From positions 1-64,000 of the forward strand of contig NZ_OGTP01000020.1 of the NCBI RefSeq assembly GCF_900258035.1: a stretch of DNA of 64,000 nucleotides, written 5' to 3'. Every line of letters starts with the position of its first letter. The stretch's first letter is position 1. This stretch comes from Caballeronia novacaledonica. Its GTDB lineage: Bacteria; Pseudomonadota; Gammaproteobacteria; Burkholderiales; Burkholderiaceae. This document shows positions 43,148 to 52,170 of this stretch, piece by piece. Position numbers and translations under genes: made by a program. A model generated the notes under the pieces. It had not been told where the DNA came from, searched no databases, and saw only the letters and a list, made by a program, of their open reading frames with translations.

Positions 43148-43755
43148 ACAACACGAACGACAATACTAAGCAGTACTTCGATAACCTGTATCGACAAAAC
43201 GACGATCCCTGGAAAATCAGGAATCGCTGGTATGAACGGCGCAAGCGGGCACTCATGCTCGCCTCGCTGCCCCACGAGCGGTATGCGCGCGCATTCGAGC
43301 CCGGTTGCGGCAACGGCGAGCTGACCGCCTTGCTCGCGACGCGCTGCGACGAGCTGATCGCAACGGACATCGCCGAGGATGCCGTGGCGCTCACGCGGCA
43401 ACGCGTCGCTCAGTGTCCTAATGTGACCGTCAAGCAGATGCTTCTGCCCGATGCCTGGCCAAGCGGCAAGTTCGATCTCGTCGTGATCAGCGAAATCGGT
43501 TATTACCTTGACGAGCCACAGCTATGGCATATCGTCGAGCACATACATCAGACGCTGTCGCGCAATGGCGCTGTCGTCGCGTGTCACTGGCGACGGCCGA
43601 TAGAAGGCTGGGAGCAGAACGGCGACGACGTGCACGCCAAATTGCGCGGCCGCATGAGTCTTCCGCTGCTCAGCCACTATTGGGACGACGACCTCGTTCT
43701 CGACGTATGGACGCCCGACAAGCGCTCGGTCCACGACCGGGAAGCTTCGGCGTAG
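43144..43755 (+). CDS. class I SAM-dependent methyltransferase, NodS-like
   Basis: 203-residue methyltransferase of the NodS group. Motif I is FEPGCGNGELTALLA (residues ~52-66), followed by IATDIAEDAV and the LVVISEIGYYLDE post-motif. NodS N-methylates the deacetylated chitooligosaccharide of Nod factors, and here the gene directly follows a PIG-L deacetylase, so an analogous deacetylate-then-N-methylate order is an attractive inference. NodC-like glycosyltransferase is absent from the window. Overlaps the deacetylase stop (ATGA). Confidence 0.88.
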   Translation: MNNTNDNTKQYFDNLYRQNDDPWKIRNRWYERRKRALMLASLPHERYARAFEPGCGNGELTALLATRCDELIATDIAEDAVALTRQRVAQCPNVTVKQMLLPDAWPSGKFDLVVISEIGYYLDEPQLWHIVEHIHQTLSRNGAVVACHWRRPIEGWEQNGDDVHAKLRGRMSLPLLSHYWDDDLVLDVWTPDKRSVHDREASA

Positions 43756-43948
43756 TGTTTTCTGATTTTTACTAAACAAACAAACTGCAAGGAATCGTAT
43801 ATCCATCAAGGCTCTACTGGTTTTCTCCAATCTCTTTAGACCATTCGGTCGTCTGTTTTTACTATACAATCGCCCGAAACATGCGAATCGGTCGGGCGCG
43901 GTAAACATACTGTCGACCGAATAACAGGCGGAGACTGGAAACACCACC
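43756..43948 (+). promoter_or_regulatory. LacI operon promoter region with three CGGTCG operators
   Basis: A/T-rich region with ATTCGGTCG at 43843-43851, AATCGGTCG at 43886-43894 and the inverted copy CGACCGAAT at 43914-43922. TATACAAT near 43864 is a fair -10 box. The three near-identical sites around the promoter are good candidates for binding sites of the LacI-family regulator encoded next. Confidence 0.55.
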
Positions 43949-44968
43949 ATGAGCACCACCATTCGCGATGTCGCGCGTGCGGCAAGCGTCTCGATCGGGA
44001 CGGTGTCGCGCGCGCTCAAGAATCAGCCGGGTTTGTCCGAAGCGACGCGCGAGCGCGTCGTCGAAGTGGCGCAACGACTTGGCTACGACTCGGGACAGTT
44101 GCGCACGCGCATTCGTCGCGTGACGTTTCTGCTGCATCGGCAGCACAACAATTTCGCTGTCAGCCCTTTTTTCTCGCACGTGCTGAACGGTTTCGAGGAA
44201 GCGTGCCGGGAGCGGCGGCTCGTGCCGTCCGTGCTGACCGCCGGCCCGACGCAGGATCTGGCCCAGCAGATGCGCCTGCACGCGCCCGATGCCATCGCGG
44301 TTGCGGGCTTCGTCGAGCCGGAATTGCTCGCGCATCTGCATTCGCTCGCGCGGCCCACCGTGCTCATCGACCTGCGCGCGCCGGGCTTTCGCTCGGTCAA
44401 TATCGACAATGTCAAAGGCGCGTCGCTCGCCATGCAACATCTGTTCGCGCAGGGACGGCGGCGCATCGCGTTCATCGGCGGATCGCTTGCGCACTACAGC
44501 ATCGCGCAGCGCGCGCTCGGCTATCGCAAGGCGTATTTCGACGCCGGCCAGCTTTTCGATCCGACACTCGAAATCGTGACGCAACCCGGCCTGCCCGCCG
44601 ATCTCGCCGCCGCCGACGCAATGGAGCGCCTGATCGCCGATGCCCGTGCGCAATCCAGTCCCCTGCCCGACGCCGTTTTCGCCTATAACGATGCAGCAGC
44701 CCTCGCCGCGATGCGTGTCTGTCTCGCGCACGGGCTGCGCGTGCCGGACGACGTCGCGTTCGTCGGTTTCGACGACATTCCGGCCGCCGCGCAAAGCACG
44801 CCGCCGCTCTCGACCGTGACCGTCGACAAGGAAGCGCTCGGGCGCCGCGGCGTCGAATTGCTGCTGGAAGATCAATCGAATCCGCCGAGCCAGGCCGACA
44901 CGCTCGTCGCCGTCAATTTCGTTCCTCGCGCGAGCTCGGGCACGAAACAGGACATCAGCACGCCATGA
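43949..44968 (+). CDS. LacI family transcriptional regulator
   Basis: 339 residues: N-terminal LacI helix-turn-helix (TTIRDVARAASVSIGTVSRALKN, residues 3-25), hinge VEVAQRLGYDSG, then a periplasmic-binding-protein-like effector domain with FVEPELLAHL and VGFDDIPAA. It lacks a clear phosphorylated-sugar signature. Because its stop overlaps the start of the epimerase (ATGA), the regulator is part of the operon it probably controls. The inducer is likely a sugar used by the next two enzymes, perhaps mannose. Confidence 0.92.
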   Translation: MSTTIRDVARAASVSIGTVSRALKNQPGLSEATRERVVEVAQRLGYDSGQLRTRIRRVTFLLHRQHNNFAVSPFFSHVLNGFEEACRERRLVPSVLTAGPTQDLAQQMRLHAPDAIAVAGFVEPELLAHLHSLARPTVLIDLRAPGFRSVNIDNVKGASLAMQHLFAQGRRRIAFIGGSLAHYSIAQRALGYRKAYFDAGQLFDPTLEIVTQPGLPADLAAADAMERLIADARAQSSPLPDAVFAYNDAAALAAMRVCLAHGLRVPDDVAFVGFDDIPAAAQSTPPLSTVTVDKEALGRRGVELLLEDQSNPPSQADTLVAVNFVPRASSGTKQDISTP

Positions 44969-46218
44969 ACATGACCGCCTCACCTGCCATCGCGGAAAGA
45001 GCGTCAGCGGAAACCGCGATCGACTTCCGCAGCCGCGACTTCCTGCTCGCGCACGTGCGCGACACGCTCGCGTTTTACGCGCCGAACGCACGCGATCCGT
45101 CCGGCGGCTTCTTCCATTTCTTCAAGGACGACGGCAGCGTCTACGACCGCACGACGCGCCACCTCGTCAGCAGCACGCGCTTCGTCTTCAACTACGCGAT
45201 GGCCTACCGCCATTTCGGCGACGCCGGCTATCAGGACGACGCGCGCCACGCCTTCGAATTCCTCCGCGACGCGCACTGGGACGCCGCCAACGAAGGCTAC
45301 GACTGGGAAGTCGAGTGGCGCGACGGGCAGAAACGCACGCTCGACGGCACGCGCCATTGCTACGGCATGGCGTTCGTGCTGCTCGCGTGCGCGCACGCCG
45401 CGATGGCGGGCATCGACGAAGCCAGGCCGATGATCGACGAAACCTTCGCGCTCATGGAGCAGCGTTTCTGGGACGCCGACGCCGGCCTCTACGCCGACGA
45501 AGCCACGCCCGACTGGCAGCTTTCGGACTATCGCGGGCAGAACGCGAACATGCACGCAACCGAGGCGCTGCTCGCCGCGTACGAGGCGACCGGCCACGTC
45601 ATCTACCTCGATCGCGCGGAAAAGATCGCGGGCAATATCACGCTGCGGCAGGCAAAGCTGTCGAACGGGCTGGTGTGGGAACACTTTCACCGCGACTGGT
45701 CCGTGGACTGGCACTACAACGAATCGGACAGCTCGAACATCTTCCGTCCGTGGGGCTTTCAGCCGGGTCATCAGATCGAATGGGCGAAGCTGCTGCTGAT
45801 TCTGGAGCGGCATCGCAAGCTGCCGTGGCTCGCGCCGCGCGCCGTCGAACTGTTCGACGCCGGATTCAACCGCGCGTGGGACAGCCGTCACGGCGGCCTC
45901 TACTACGGCTTCGGCCCGGACGACACCATCTGCGACCACGACAAGTATTTCTGGGTGCAGGCGGAAAGCTTCGCGGCGGCGGCGCTGCTCGGCGCGCGCA
46001 CGGGCCGCGAGCGTTTCTGGGACTGCTACGACGAACTGTGGCGCTATAGCTGGGCGCATTTTGTCGATCACGAATACGGCGCGTGGTATCGCATTCTCAC
46101 GTGCGACAACCGCAAGTACGGCGACGAGAAAAGTCCCGCCGGCAAGACCGACTATCACACCATGGGCGCGTGCTACGAAGCGTTGAACGCGCTCGGCCCG
46201 ACCTCGACTCAACGGTGA
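44965..46218 (+). CDS. AGE family epimerase/isomerase
   Basis: (alpha/alpha)6-barrel enzyme of the N-acyl-D-glucosamine 2-epimerase family, 417 residues. Recognisable segments are LVSSTRFVFNYAMAYR, GMAFVLLACAHAAMAG, GQNANMHATEALLAAYEA and WGFQPGHQIEWAKLL, with the conserved His of the active site in HATEA and GHQIEW. In this family members interconvert mannose and fructose (YihS-like) or GlcNAc and ManNAc. With a PfkB kinase downstream, a mannose to fructose to fructose-phosphate route is the simplest reading. Confidence 0.9.
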   Translation: MNMTASPAIAERASAETAIDFRSRDFLLAHVRDTLAFYAPNARDPSGGFFHFFKDDGSVYDRTTRHLVSSTRFVFNYAMAYRHFGDAGYQDDARHAFEFLRDAHWDAANEGYDWEVEWRDGQKRTLDGTRHCYGMAFVLLACAHAAMAGIDEARPMIDETFALMEQRFWDADAGLYADEATPDWQLSDYRGQNANMHATEALLAAYEATGHVIYLDRAEKIAGNITLRQAKLSNGLVWEHFHRDWSVDWHYNESDSSNIFRPWGFQPGHQIEWAKLLLILERHRKLPWLAPRAVELFDAGFNRAWDSRHGGLYYGFGPDDTICDHDKYFWVQAESFAAAALLGARTGRERFWDCYDELWRYSWAHFVDHEYGAWYRILTCDNRKYGDEKSPAGKTDYHTMGACYEALNALGPTSTQR

Positions 46219-46223
46219 CAAGC

Positions 46224-47135
46224 ATGGCTAGCGAGCAACCCACCTTCCCGCAATTCGTCTCGGCGGGCGACATCCTCACCGACATGATTCGCACCGACGT
46301 GTCGAGCTGGCTTTCGCGTCCGGGCGGCGCGGGCTGGAACGTCGCGCGCGCGGTTGCGCGGCTCGGACTGCCGACGGCCTGCGCCGGCTCGCTCGGCACC
46401 GACAATTTCTCCGACGACCTGTGGGAAGCGAGCGTTTCGTCGGGGCTCGACATGCGTTTCATGCAGCGCGTGGAACGTCCGCCGCTGCTCGCGATCGTCC
46501 ACAAGACGCAGCCGCCCACGTACTACTTCATGGGCGAGAACGGCGCGGATCTGGCGTTCGATCCGTCGCGGCTGCCGCAAGGCTGGATGGAGCGCGTGAA
46601 GTGGGCGCATTTCGGCTGCATCAGTCTCGTGCGCCAGCCGCTCGGCGCGACGCTCGCCGCGCTCGCCCGCCAGTTGCGCGAGCACGGCGTGAAGATCAGC
46701 TTCGATCCGAACTATCGCAATCTGATGGAGTACGGCTACGAGCCGATCCTGCGCAACATGGCGAGCCTCGCCGATCTCATCAAGGTGTCGGACGAGGATC
46801 TGCACATGCTCTTCAAGGGCATGCCCGAAGCCGACGCCCTCGCAAAAATCCGCTCGATGAATCCGCAAGCCACCGTGCTCGTCACGCGCGGCTCCGGGCA
46901 GGCGACGCTCTATGCCGGCGACCAGCAATTCAGCGCGCGTCCGCCGAGCGTCGAAGTGGCGGACACGGTCGGCGCGGGCGATGCGTCCATCGGCGGATTG
47001 CTCTACAGCCTGATGGCGCGTCACGGCGAATGGCCCGAGCATCTGAAGTTCGCGCTTGCGGCGGGCGCGGCGGCGTGCCGTCATTCGGGCGCGCATTCGC
47101 CTTCGCTGGACGAGGTCGAAGATCTGTTGAAATGA
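46224..47135 (+). CDS. PfkB family carbohydrate kinase
   Basis: Ribokinase-fold sugar kinase, 303 residues. The PfkB C-terminal signature DTVGAGDASIGG supplies the catalytic Asp and anion hole, and the N-terminal GGAGWNVARAVARLG the substrate region. Start ATG 46224; GTG 46215 overlaps the previous stop but is less favoured. It completes the LacI-epimerase-kinase unit and is probably a fructokinase. No sugar transporter gene accompanies the three, so uptake must come from elsewhere. Confidence 0.9.
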   Translation: MASEQPTFPQFVSAGDILTDMIRTDVSSWLSRPGGAGWNVARAVARLGLPTACAGSLGTDNFSDDLWEASVSSGLDMRFMQRVERPPLLAIVHKTQPPTYYFMGENGADLAFDPSRLPQGWMERVKWAHFGCISLVRQPLGATLAALARQLREHGVKISFDPNYRNLMEYGYEPILRNMASLADLIKVSDEDLHMLFKGMPEADALAKIRSMNPQATVLVTRGSGQATLYAGDQQFSARPPSVEVADTVGAGDASIGGLLYSLMARHGEWPEHLKFALAAGAAACRHSGAHSPSLDEVEDLLK

Positions 47136-47210
47136 CCTGAAAAGGGCGTCGCACGCGTTAAATATCAGCGTGCTAGCATGGGTTCGTCCTTGCCTGGAGG
47201 CGAATCCATC

Positions 47211-47432
47211 ATGGAAGACACCACCTACACGAAAGGCATTTATACCGCGACGATCGGCGTGCGCGCCATCGACGGCGGCCAGTTTCAGGGCCTCGTCTCG
47301 CTCGCCCGCGACGACGGCGAAGATACCGACGCGACGCTCTACGAAGTGGAAGCCGCATCGGGCGACGAAGAAGAAGCGCTCAACGAAGCGCGCGCGCTCG
47401 CGCACCGCATCCTCGGGGAAATCGAACTGTAG
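47211..47432 (+). CDS. small conserved protein of unknown function
   Basis: 73 residues with an acidic C-terminal helix (EAASGDEEEALNEARALAHRILGEIEL) after a beta-rich N-half. The ribosome-binding site GGAGG ends ten bases before ATG 47211; the upstream ATG at 47178 would add eleven unrelated residues. It resembles the next small gene in layout: strands, then an Ala-rich helix with alternating acidic residues. Function unknown. Confidence 0.7.
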   Translation: MEDTTYTKGIYTATIGVRAIDGGQFQGLVSLARDDGEDTDATLYEVEAASGDEEEALNEARALAHRILGEIEL

Positions 47433-47464
47433 GCGGCCGCGCGGCGCCTGCATCGGAGGAAATC

Positions 47465-47710
47465 ATGCCGGAGCAGATCTTCCTGTACGGCGTCTACGCC
47501 ATCCACGTGAGGCCGCTCGAGCTGCAAGGCTCGCGCTGGGACGCGGAATACGAGATCCGTCATCACGACAAGGCCGTTCAGCCGTGGACGACCGTCGGCG
47601 GCGACGACGGTCTCGCCGACAAAGCCGAAGCCGTCGAGCTTGCGCATCGGCGCGCGGTGTCGGATATCGAAGCCGGCGCGGGCATTCCGAAGCCGCGCGC
47701 GTTTCCCTAA
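47465..47710 (+). CDS. small conserved protein of unknown function
   Basis: 81 residues with GGAGGAA directly before the start. N-terminal beta strands (IFLYGVYAIHVRPLEL, WDAEYEIRHHDKAV) are followed by an acidic helix EAVELAHRRAVSDIEAG. The same strand-strand-helix order as in the preceding gene suggests a shared fold, by eye only. Its last four bases overlap the stop of the converging GST gene. Confidence 0.75.
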   Translation: MPEQIFLYGVYAIHVRPLELQGSRWDAEYEIRHHDKAVQPWTTVGGDDGLADKAEAVELAHRRAVSDIEAGAGIPKPRAFP

Positions 47711-48357
47711 TCGTCGTGCGGCGGATGCGCGACGCCGATCTGCGTATTCAGCGCGAGCCGCTCGGCTTCGCGACGATCGATCGCTGACGCGCGTTCGTAG
47801 CCTTCGCGCGCGAGCGAGCGTTCGACGTAATCGAAAAGCACGCCCTGCGGCTCGATCAGTTTCGCGATGAACGCGATCTGCAGCGTGCTCGCCGCGAGGA
47901 TATCGACTGCGGTGAATTGATCGCCGAGAAGCCACGGCCCTTCTTCCAGCGCGTTCTCGAACGCATGCTCGACGCGCGCCAGATCGCCCCAGCCGAAACT
48001 CACCGTGTTGCCCTGCGCGCCGGTCACGCGTTCGGCCATCGCGGGTTCGAGACACGAGCCGGTGAAAAACATCCATTGCAGAAAGCGGCCGCGCGACGGA
48101 TCGTGCAGCGGCACGCCGAGTTCGGTTTCCGGATAGCGATCCGCGAGATAAAGCAGCACCGCGCCCGATTCGGCCACACGCACGCTGCCGTCTTCCAGCG
48201 CGGGCAGCTTCGACATCGGATTGACGCGGCAAAAGTTCGAATCGTTCTGCGCGCCCGCGCGAATGTTCACGAACTCGAGCTGATACGGCACGCGCATTTC
48301 TTCGAGCATCCACAGCGCGCGGAAGGCGCGCGTCTTCGGCCAGTAGAAGAGCTTCAT
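47707..48357 (-). CDS. glutathione S-transferase family protein
   Basis: 216-residue GST. N-terminal domain with KLFYWPKTRAFRALWMLEEM, the cis-Pro segment NPMSKLPAL and the SESGAVLLYLADRYP motif (as AESGAVLLYL); C-terminal domain with FTAVDILAASTLQI in the N-cap region. No catalytic Cys or Ser at the usual position is evident, so it may be a beta/nu-type enzyme or a binding protein. Single gene, divergent from the large oxidoreductase gene. Confidence 0.9.
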   Translation of the reverse strand: MKLFYWPKTRAFRALWMLEEMRVPYQLEFVNIRAGAQNDSNFCRVNPMSKLPALEDGSVRVAESGAVLLYLADRYPETELGVPLHDPSRGRFLQWMFFTGSCLEPAMAERVTGAQGNTVSFGWGDLARVEHAFENALEEGPWLLGDQFTAVDILAASTLQIAFIAKLIEPQGVLFDYVERSLAREGYERASAIDRREAERLALNTQIGVAHPPHDD

Positions 48358-48594
48358 GGGCGTCGTTTTCGTTGGCTTTCGAGACGTTCAGGTTAGCCCC
48401 TTCACGCGTCGCCGCACGGTACGGGTTTACGCGCAGCCGCGCGGCCTCGGGAAAATTTCTCTCGCTCTTCTCGAAAATAGGCCGATTGCATCTCGATCCG
48501 TGCCCAAAGGCAGCAAGTGCGCAAAAACATTCCGCATTTGTCGGCAAAGAATGTCGCATTGCCCCGCATCTCAAAAAAAGACTCTGGAGATTTC
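48358..48594. other. GST / oxidoreductase divergent intergenic
   Basis: 237 bases holding the two divergent promoters. The final 12 bases before the oxidoreductase start contain CTGGAGATTTC, the ribosome-binding site. No ordered repeat seen. Confidence 0.45.
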
Positions 48595-51500
48595 ATGAAC
48601 GCGCGTGTCCCCGCCGATGCATTCTTTCCTCCCGCGCTGTCGGAATACCAACTCAGCGACAACCTCAGCGCGACCCGAGGCCGAATCTTCCTCACCGGCA
48701 CGCAGGCGCTCGTGCGCCTCGTTTTGATGCAGCGCGAACTCGACCGCGCCGCCGGTCTCAACACCGCCGGTTTCGTCAGCGGCTATCGCGGCTCGCCGCT
48801 CGGCATGGTCGATCAGCAATTGTGGAAGGCGAAGAAACTGCTCGCGTCGCACGACGTGCGCTTTCTGCCCGCGATCAACGAGGAACTCGGCGGCACCGCC
48901 GTGCTCGGCACGCAGCGAGTGGAATCGGATGCGGAACGCACCGTCGATGGCGTGTTCGCGATGTGGTACGGCAAGGGCCCGGGCGTCGATCGCGCGGGCG
49001 ATGCGCTCAAGCACGGCAACGCGTACGGCTCGTCGCCGCACGGCGGCGTGCTGGTCGTGGCGGGCGACGATCACGGCTGCGTGTCGTCGTCGATGCCGCA
49101 TCAGAGCGACCAGACGATGATCTCGTGGCACATGCTGGTGGTGAATCCGTCGAACGTCGCGGACATGCTGGAATTCGGCCTCTACGGCTGGGCGCTGTCG
49201 CGTTTCTCGGGCGCGTGGATCGGCTTCAAGGCGATCTCGGAGACGGTCGAATCCGGCTCGACCGTCGATCTCGACGCTTTGAAGCTCGACTGGAAGACGC
49301 CGCAAGATTTCACGCCGCCGCCCGGCGGTCTGCACAACCGTTGGCCCGATCTGCCGAGCCTGACGATCGAAGCGCGCCTCGCCGCGAAGATCGACGCCGT
49401 GCGCCACTTCGCGCGGACGAACAGCATCGACAAGTGGATCGCGCCGAGCCCGCGCGCGAACGTCGGCATCGTGACGTGCGGCAAGGCGCATCTCGACCTG
49501 ATGGAAGCGCTGCGCCGCCTCGAACTCACCATCGACGATCTCGATAAAGCGGGTGTGCGCATCTACAAGGTCGGGCTGTCGTATCCGCTCGAAACGACGC
49601 GGCTCGAAACGTTCGTCGAAGGATTGAGCGAAGTGCTCGTGATCGAAGAGAAAGGACCGGTCATCGAGCAGCAGATCAAGGAACACCTTTACAACCGCAT
49701 CGAAGGCGCGCGGCCGGTCGTGATCGGCAAGAACGCGCGCGACGGCGCGCAGCTTCTTTCCGCGCTCGGCGAATTGCGTCCGTCGCGCGTGCTGCCGGTC
49801 TTCGCCGAATGGCTCGCGCGTCACAAGCCCGCGCTCGATCGCCGCGACAAAGTCGTCGATCTCGTCGCGCCGCGCATCCTTTCGAATGTCGCCGATGCCG
49901 TCAAGCGCACGCCCTACTTCTGCTCGGGCTGTCCGCACAACACGTCGACGAAAGTGCCGGAAGGTTCGGTCGCGCAGGCGGGCATCGGCTGTCACTTCAT
50001 GGCGTCGTGGATGGAGCGCGACACCACCGGTCTGATCCAGATGGGCGGCGAAGGCGTCGACTGGGCGTCGCATTCGATGTTCACGAAGACGCCGCACGTC
50101 TTCCAGAATCTCGGCGACGGCACCTATTTCCATTCGGGCATTCTCGCGATTCGTCAGGCCGTGGCCGCGAAGGCGAACATCACGTACAAGATTCTCTACA
50201 ACGACGCCGTCGCGATGACGGGCGGCCAGCCGGTCGACGGCAGCATTTCGGTGCCGCAGATCGCGCGGCAAGTGGAAGCGGAAGGCATCGCGCTGCTGGT
50301 CGTCGTAAGCGACGAGCCCGAGAAGTACATCGGTCACGAAGATCAGTTTCCGCGCGGCACGACGTTCCATCATCGCGGCGAACTCGACGACGTGCAGCGC
50401 CGCCTGCGCGACACGCCGGGCGTCACCGTGCTCATCTACGATCAGACGTGCGCCGCCGAAAAGCGCCGCCGCCGCAAGAAAGGCGAATTTCCCGATCCGG
50501 ACAAGCGCCTCTTCATCAACGAAGCCGTGTGCGAAGGCTGCGGCGATTGCGGCGTGCAGTCGAATTGCCTTTCCGTCGAGCCGGTCGAAACGGAGCTGGG
50601 CCGCAAACGCCGCATCGATCAGTCGTCGTGCAACAAGGACTATTCGTGCGTGAACGGATTCTGTCCGAGCTTCGTCACGGTCGAAGGCGCGAAGCTGAAG
50701 AAGGCCGAAGGCCACGCGTTCGATCCGGCCGAACTCGCGCGCCGCGTCGATGCGCTGCCGCAGCCCGCCGGCCTGCTCGACAACGCGCCGTACGACATTC
50801 TCGTGACGGGCGTCGGCGGAACGGGCGTCGTGACGGTCGGCGCGCTCATCAGCATGGCGGCGCATCTGGAAGGCAAGAGCGCGTCGGTGCTCGATTTCAT
50901 GGGCTTCGCGCAAAAGGGCGGCTCGGTGCTGTCGTTCGTGCGCTTCGCCGCGACCGACGCGCTGCTGAACCAGGTGCGCATCGACACGCAGCAGGCAGAC
51001 TTGCTGCTCGCGTGCGACATGGTCGTCGGCGCGAGTCCCGAAGCGTTGCAGACGGTGCGGCACGATCGCACGAAGATCGTCGTGAACACGCACGCGATTC
51101 CGAACGCGACGTTCGTGCAGAACCCCGAAGCGAATCTCCATGCCGATGCCCTGCTCGACAAGATGCGTCACGCCGCCGGCCCCGATGCGCACGACGCCAT
51201 GCGCAGTTGCGATGCGCAAGCGCTCGCGCAGCGTTTTCTCGGCGACACGATCGGCGCGAACATTCTGATGCTCGGCTTCGCGTGGCAGCTCGGGCTCGTG
51301 CCGCTGTCGCTCGCGGCGCTGATGCGCGCGATCGAGCTGAACAATGTCGCGGTCGCGGCGAACAAGCTGGCGTTTTCGATCGGCCGTCTAGCGGCGGCGG
51401 ACATGGGCGCGCTCGAAGCGCTGACCGCGCAGGTGCTGGCGAAGCGCGTCGTGTTGGAGCGGATGTCGTTGCCCGAACTGATCGGTGACCGCGAGGAACG

Positions 51501-52170
51501 GCTGCTCGCGTATGGCGGTTCGAAGTACGTGACGCGCTACCGCAGGCTCGTCGATGCCGCGACGAACGACGACATCAAACGCGCCATCGCGATCTCGTTC
51601 TACAAGCTGCTCGCGGTTAAGGACGAATACGAAGTCGCGCGCCTGCATGCGGACCCGGCGTTCCGCGCCGCGCTCGGCGCGCAATTCGAAGGCGCGGCGG
51701 GCGAGAGCTATACCGTGAAGTTCAACCTCGCGCCGCCCGCGCTAACCGGCTCGGTCAACGGCGGCGCGCCGAGGAAGAAAGTCTTCGGCCAGTGGATGTG
51801 GCCGGTTTTCGGCGGACTCGCGAAAATGCGCGTGCTGCGCGGCACGGCCTTCGATGTCTTCGGCAAAACGCTCGAACGACGCATGGAACGCCAGCTCGCC
51901 GACGACTTCGAGATCACGATCGCGCGCGCCTTGTCCCGCGTGAACGCCGGCAACGCGAACGACGTGCAAGCGCTCGCCGCGTTGTTCGAGAAGGTGCGCG
52001 GCTACGGTCACGTGAAGCTCGCGAACGTCGCGATGGTCAAGCGCGGCGAACGCGGCATCGCGGCGCGCATCGGCATCGAGGCGGCGACGGGCGATGCCGT
52101 GCGCGCCGCCATCGACACGATGAAGGGCGCGGCGTCGCTCAAGGGCATTCCGGTCGTCGTGGCGAAGTAA
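48595..52170 (+). CDS. indolepyruvate ferredoxin oxidoreductase family protein (fused subunits)
   Basis: Giant single-chain 2-oxoacid:ferredoxin oxidoreductase of 1191 residues, the aerobic iorAB-type fusion. N-terminal pyrimidine-binding domain begins LTGTQALVRLVLMQRELD; the TPP-binding domain has GEGVDWASHSMF...LGDGTYFHSG (GDG-N motif), and a Cys-rich region CEGCGDCGVQSNC...SCVNGFCP can hold an Fe-S cluster. A gamma domain with GVGGTGVVTVGALI follows near residue 740. It decarboxylates aromatic or branched-chain 2-oxoacids to acyl-CoA. Start 48595 has CTGGAG upstream. Confidence 0.93.
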   Translation: MNARVPADAFFPPALSEYQLSDNLSATRGRIFLTGTQALVRLVLMQRELDRAAGLNTAGFVSGYRGSPLGMVDQQLWKAKKLLASHDVRFLPAINEELGGTAVLGTQRVESDAERTVDGVFAMWYGKGPGVDRAGDALKHGNAYGSSPHGGVLVVAGDDHGCVSSSMPHQSDQTMISWHMLVVNPSNVADMLEFGLYGWALSRFSGAWIGFKAISETVESGSTVDLDALKLDWKTPQDFTPPPGGLHNRWPDLPSLTIEARLAAKIDAVRHFARTNSIDKWIAPSPRANVGIVTCGKAHLDLMEALRRLELTIDDLDKAGVRIYKVGLSYPLETTRLETFVEGLSEVLVIEEKGPVIEQQIKEHLYNRIEGARPVVIGKNARDGAQLLSALGELRPSRVLPVFAEWLARHKPALDRRDKVVDLVAPRILSNVADAVKRTPYFCSGCPHNTSTKVPEGSVAQAGIGCHFMASWMERDTTGLIQMGGEGVDWASHSMFTKTPHVFQNLGDGTYFHSGILAIRQAVAAKANITYKILYNDAVAMTGGQPVDGSISVPQIARQVEAEGIALLVVVSDEPEKYIGHEDQFPRGTTFHHRGELDDVQRRLRDTPGVTVLIYDQTCAAEKRRRRKKGEFPDPDKRLFINEAVCEGCGDCGVQSNCLSVEPVETELGRKRRIDQSSCNKDYSCVNGFCPSFVTVEGAKLKKAEGHAFDPAELARRVDALPQPAGLLDNAPYDILVTGVGGTGVVTVGALISMAAHLEGKSASVLDFMGFAQKGGSVLSFVRFAATDALLNQVRIDTQQADLLLACDMVVGASPEALQTVRHDRTKIVVNTHAIPNATFVQNPEANLHADALLDKMRHAAGPDAHDAMRSCDAQALAQRFLGDTIGANILMLGFAWQLGLVPLSLAALMRAIELNNVAVAANKLAFSIGRLAAADMGALEALTAQVLAKRVVLERMSLPELIGDREERLLAYGGSKYVTRYRRLVDAATNDDIKRAIAISFYKLLAVKDEYEVARLHADPAFRAALGAQFEGAAGESYTVKFNLAPPALTGSVNGGAPRKKVFGQWMWPVFGGLAKMRVLRGTAFDVFGKTLERRMERQLADDFEITIARALSRVNAGNANDVQALAALFEKVRGYGHVKLANVAMVKRGERGIAARIGIEAATGDAVRAAIDTMKGAASLKGIPVVVAK

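Noticed and set aside
48571..51219. 882-codon minus-strand open frame
   Set aside because: Antisense shadow of the indolepyruvate oxidoreductase-family gene; composition is Arg/His/Ala-rich with no recognisable domain.
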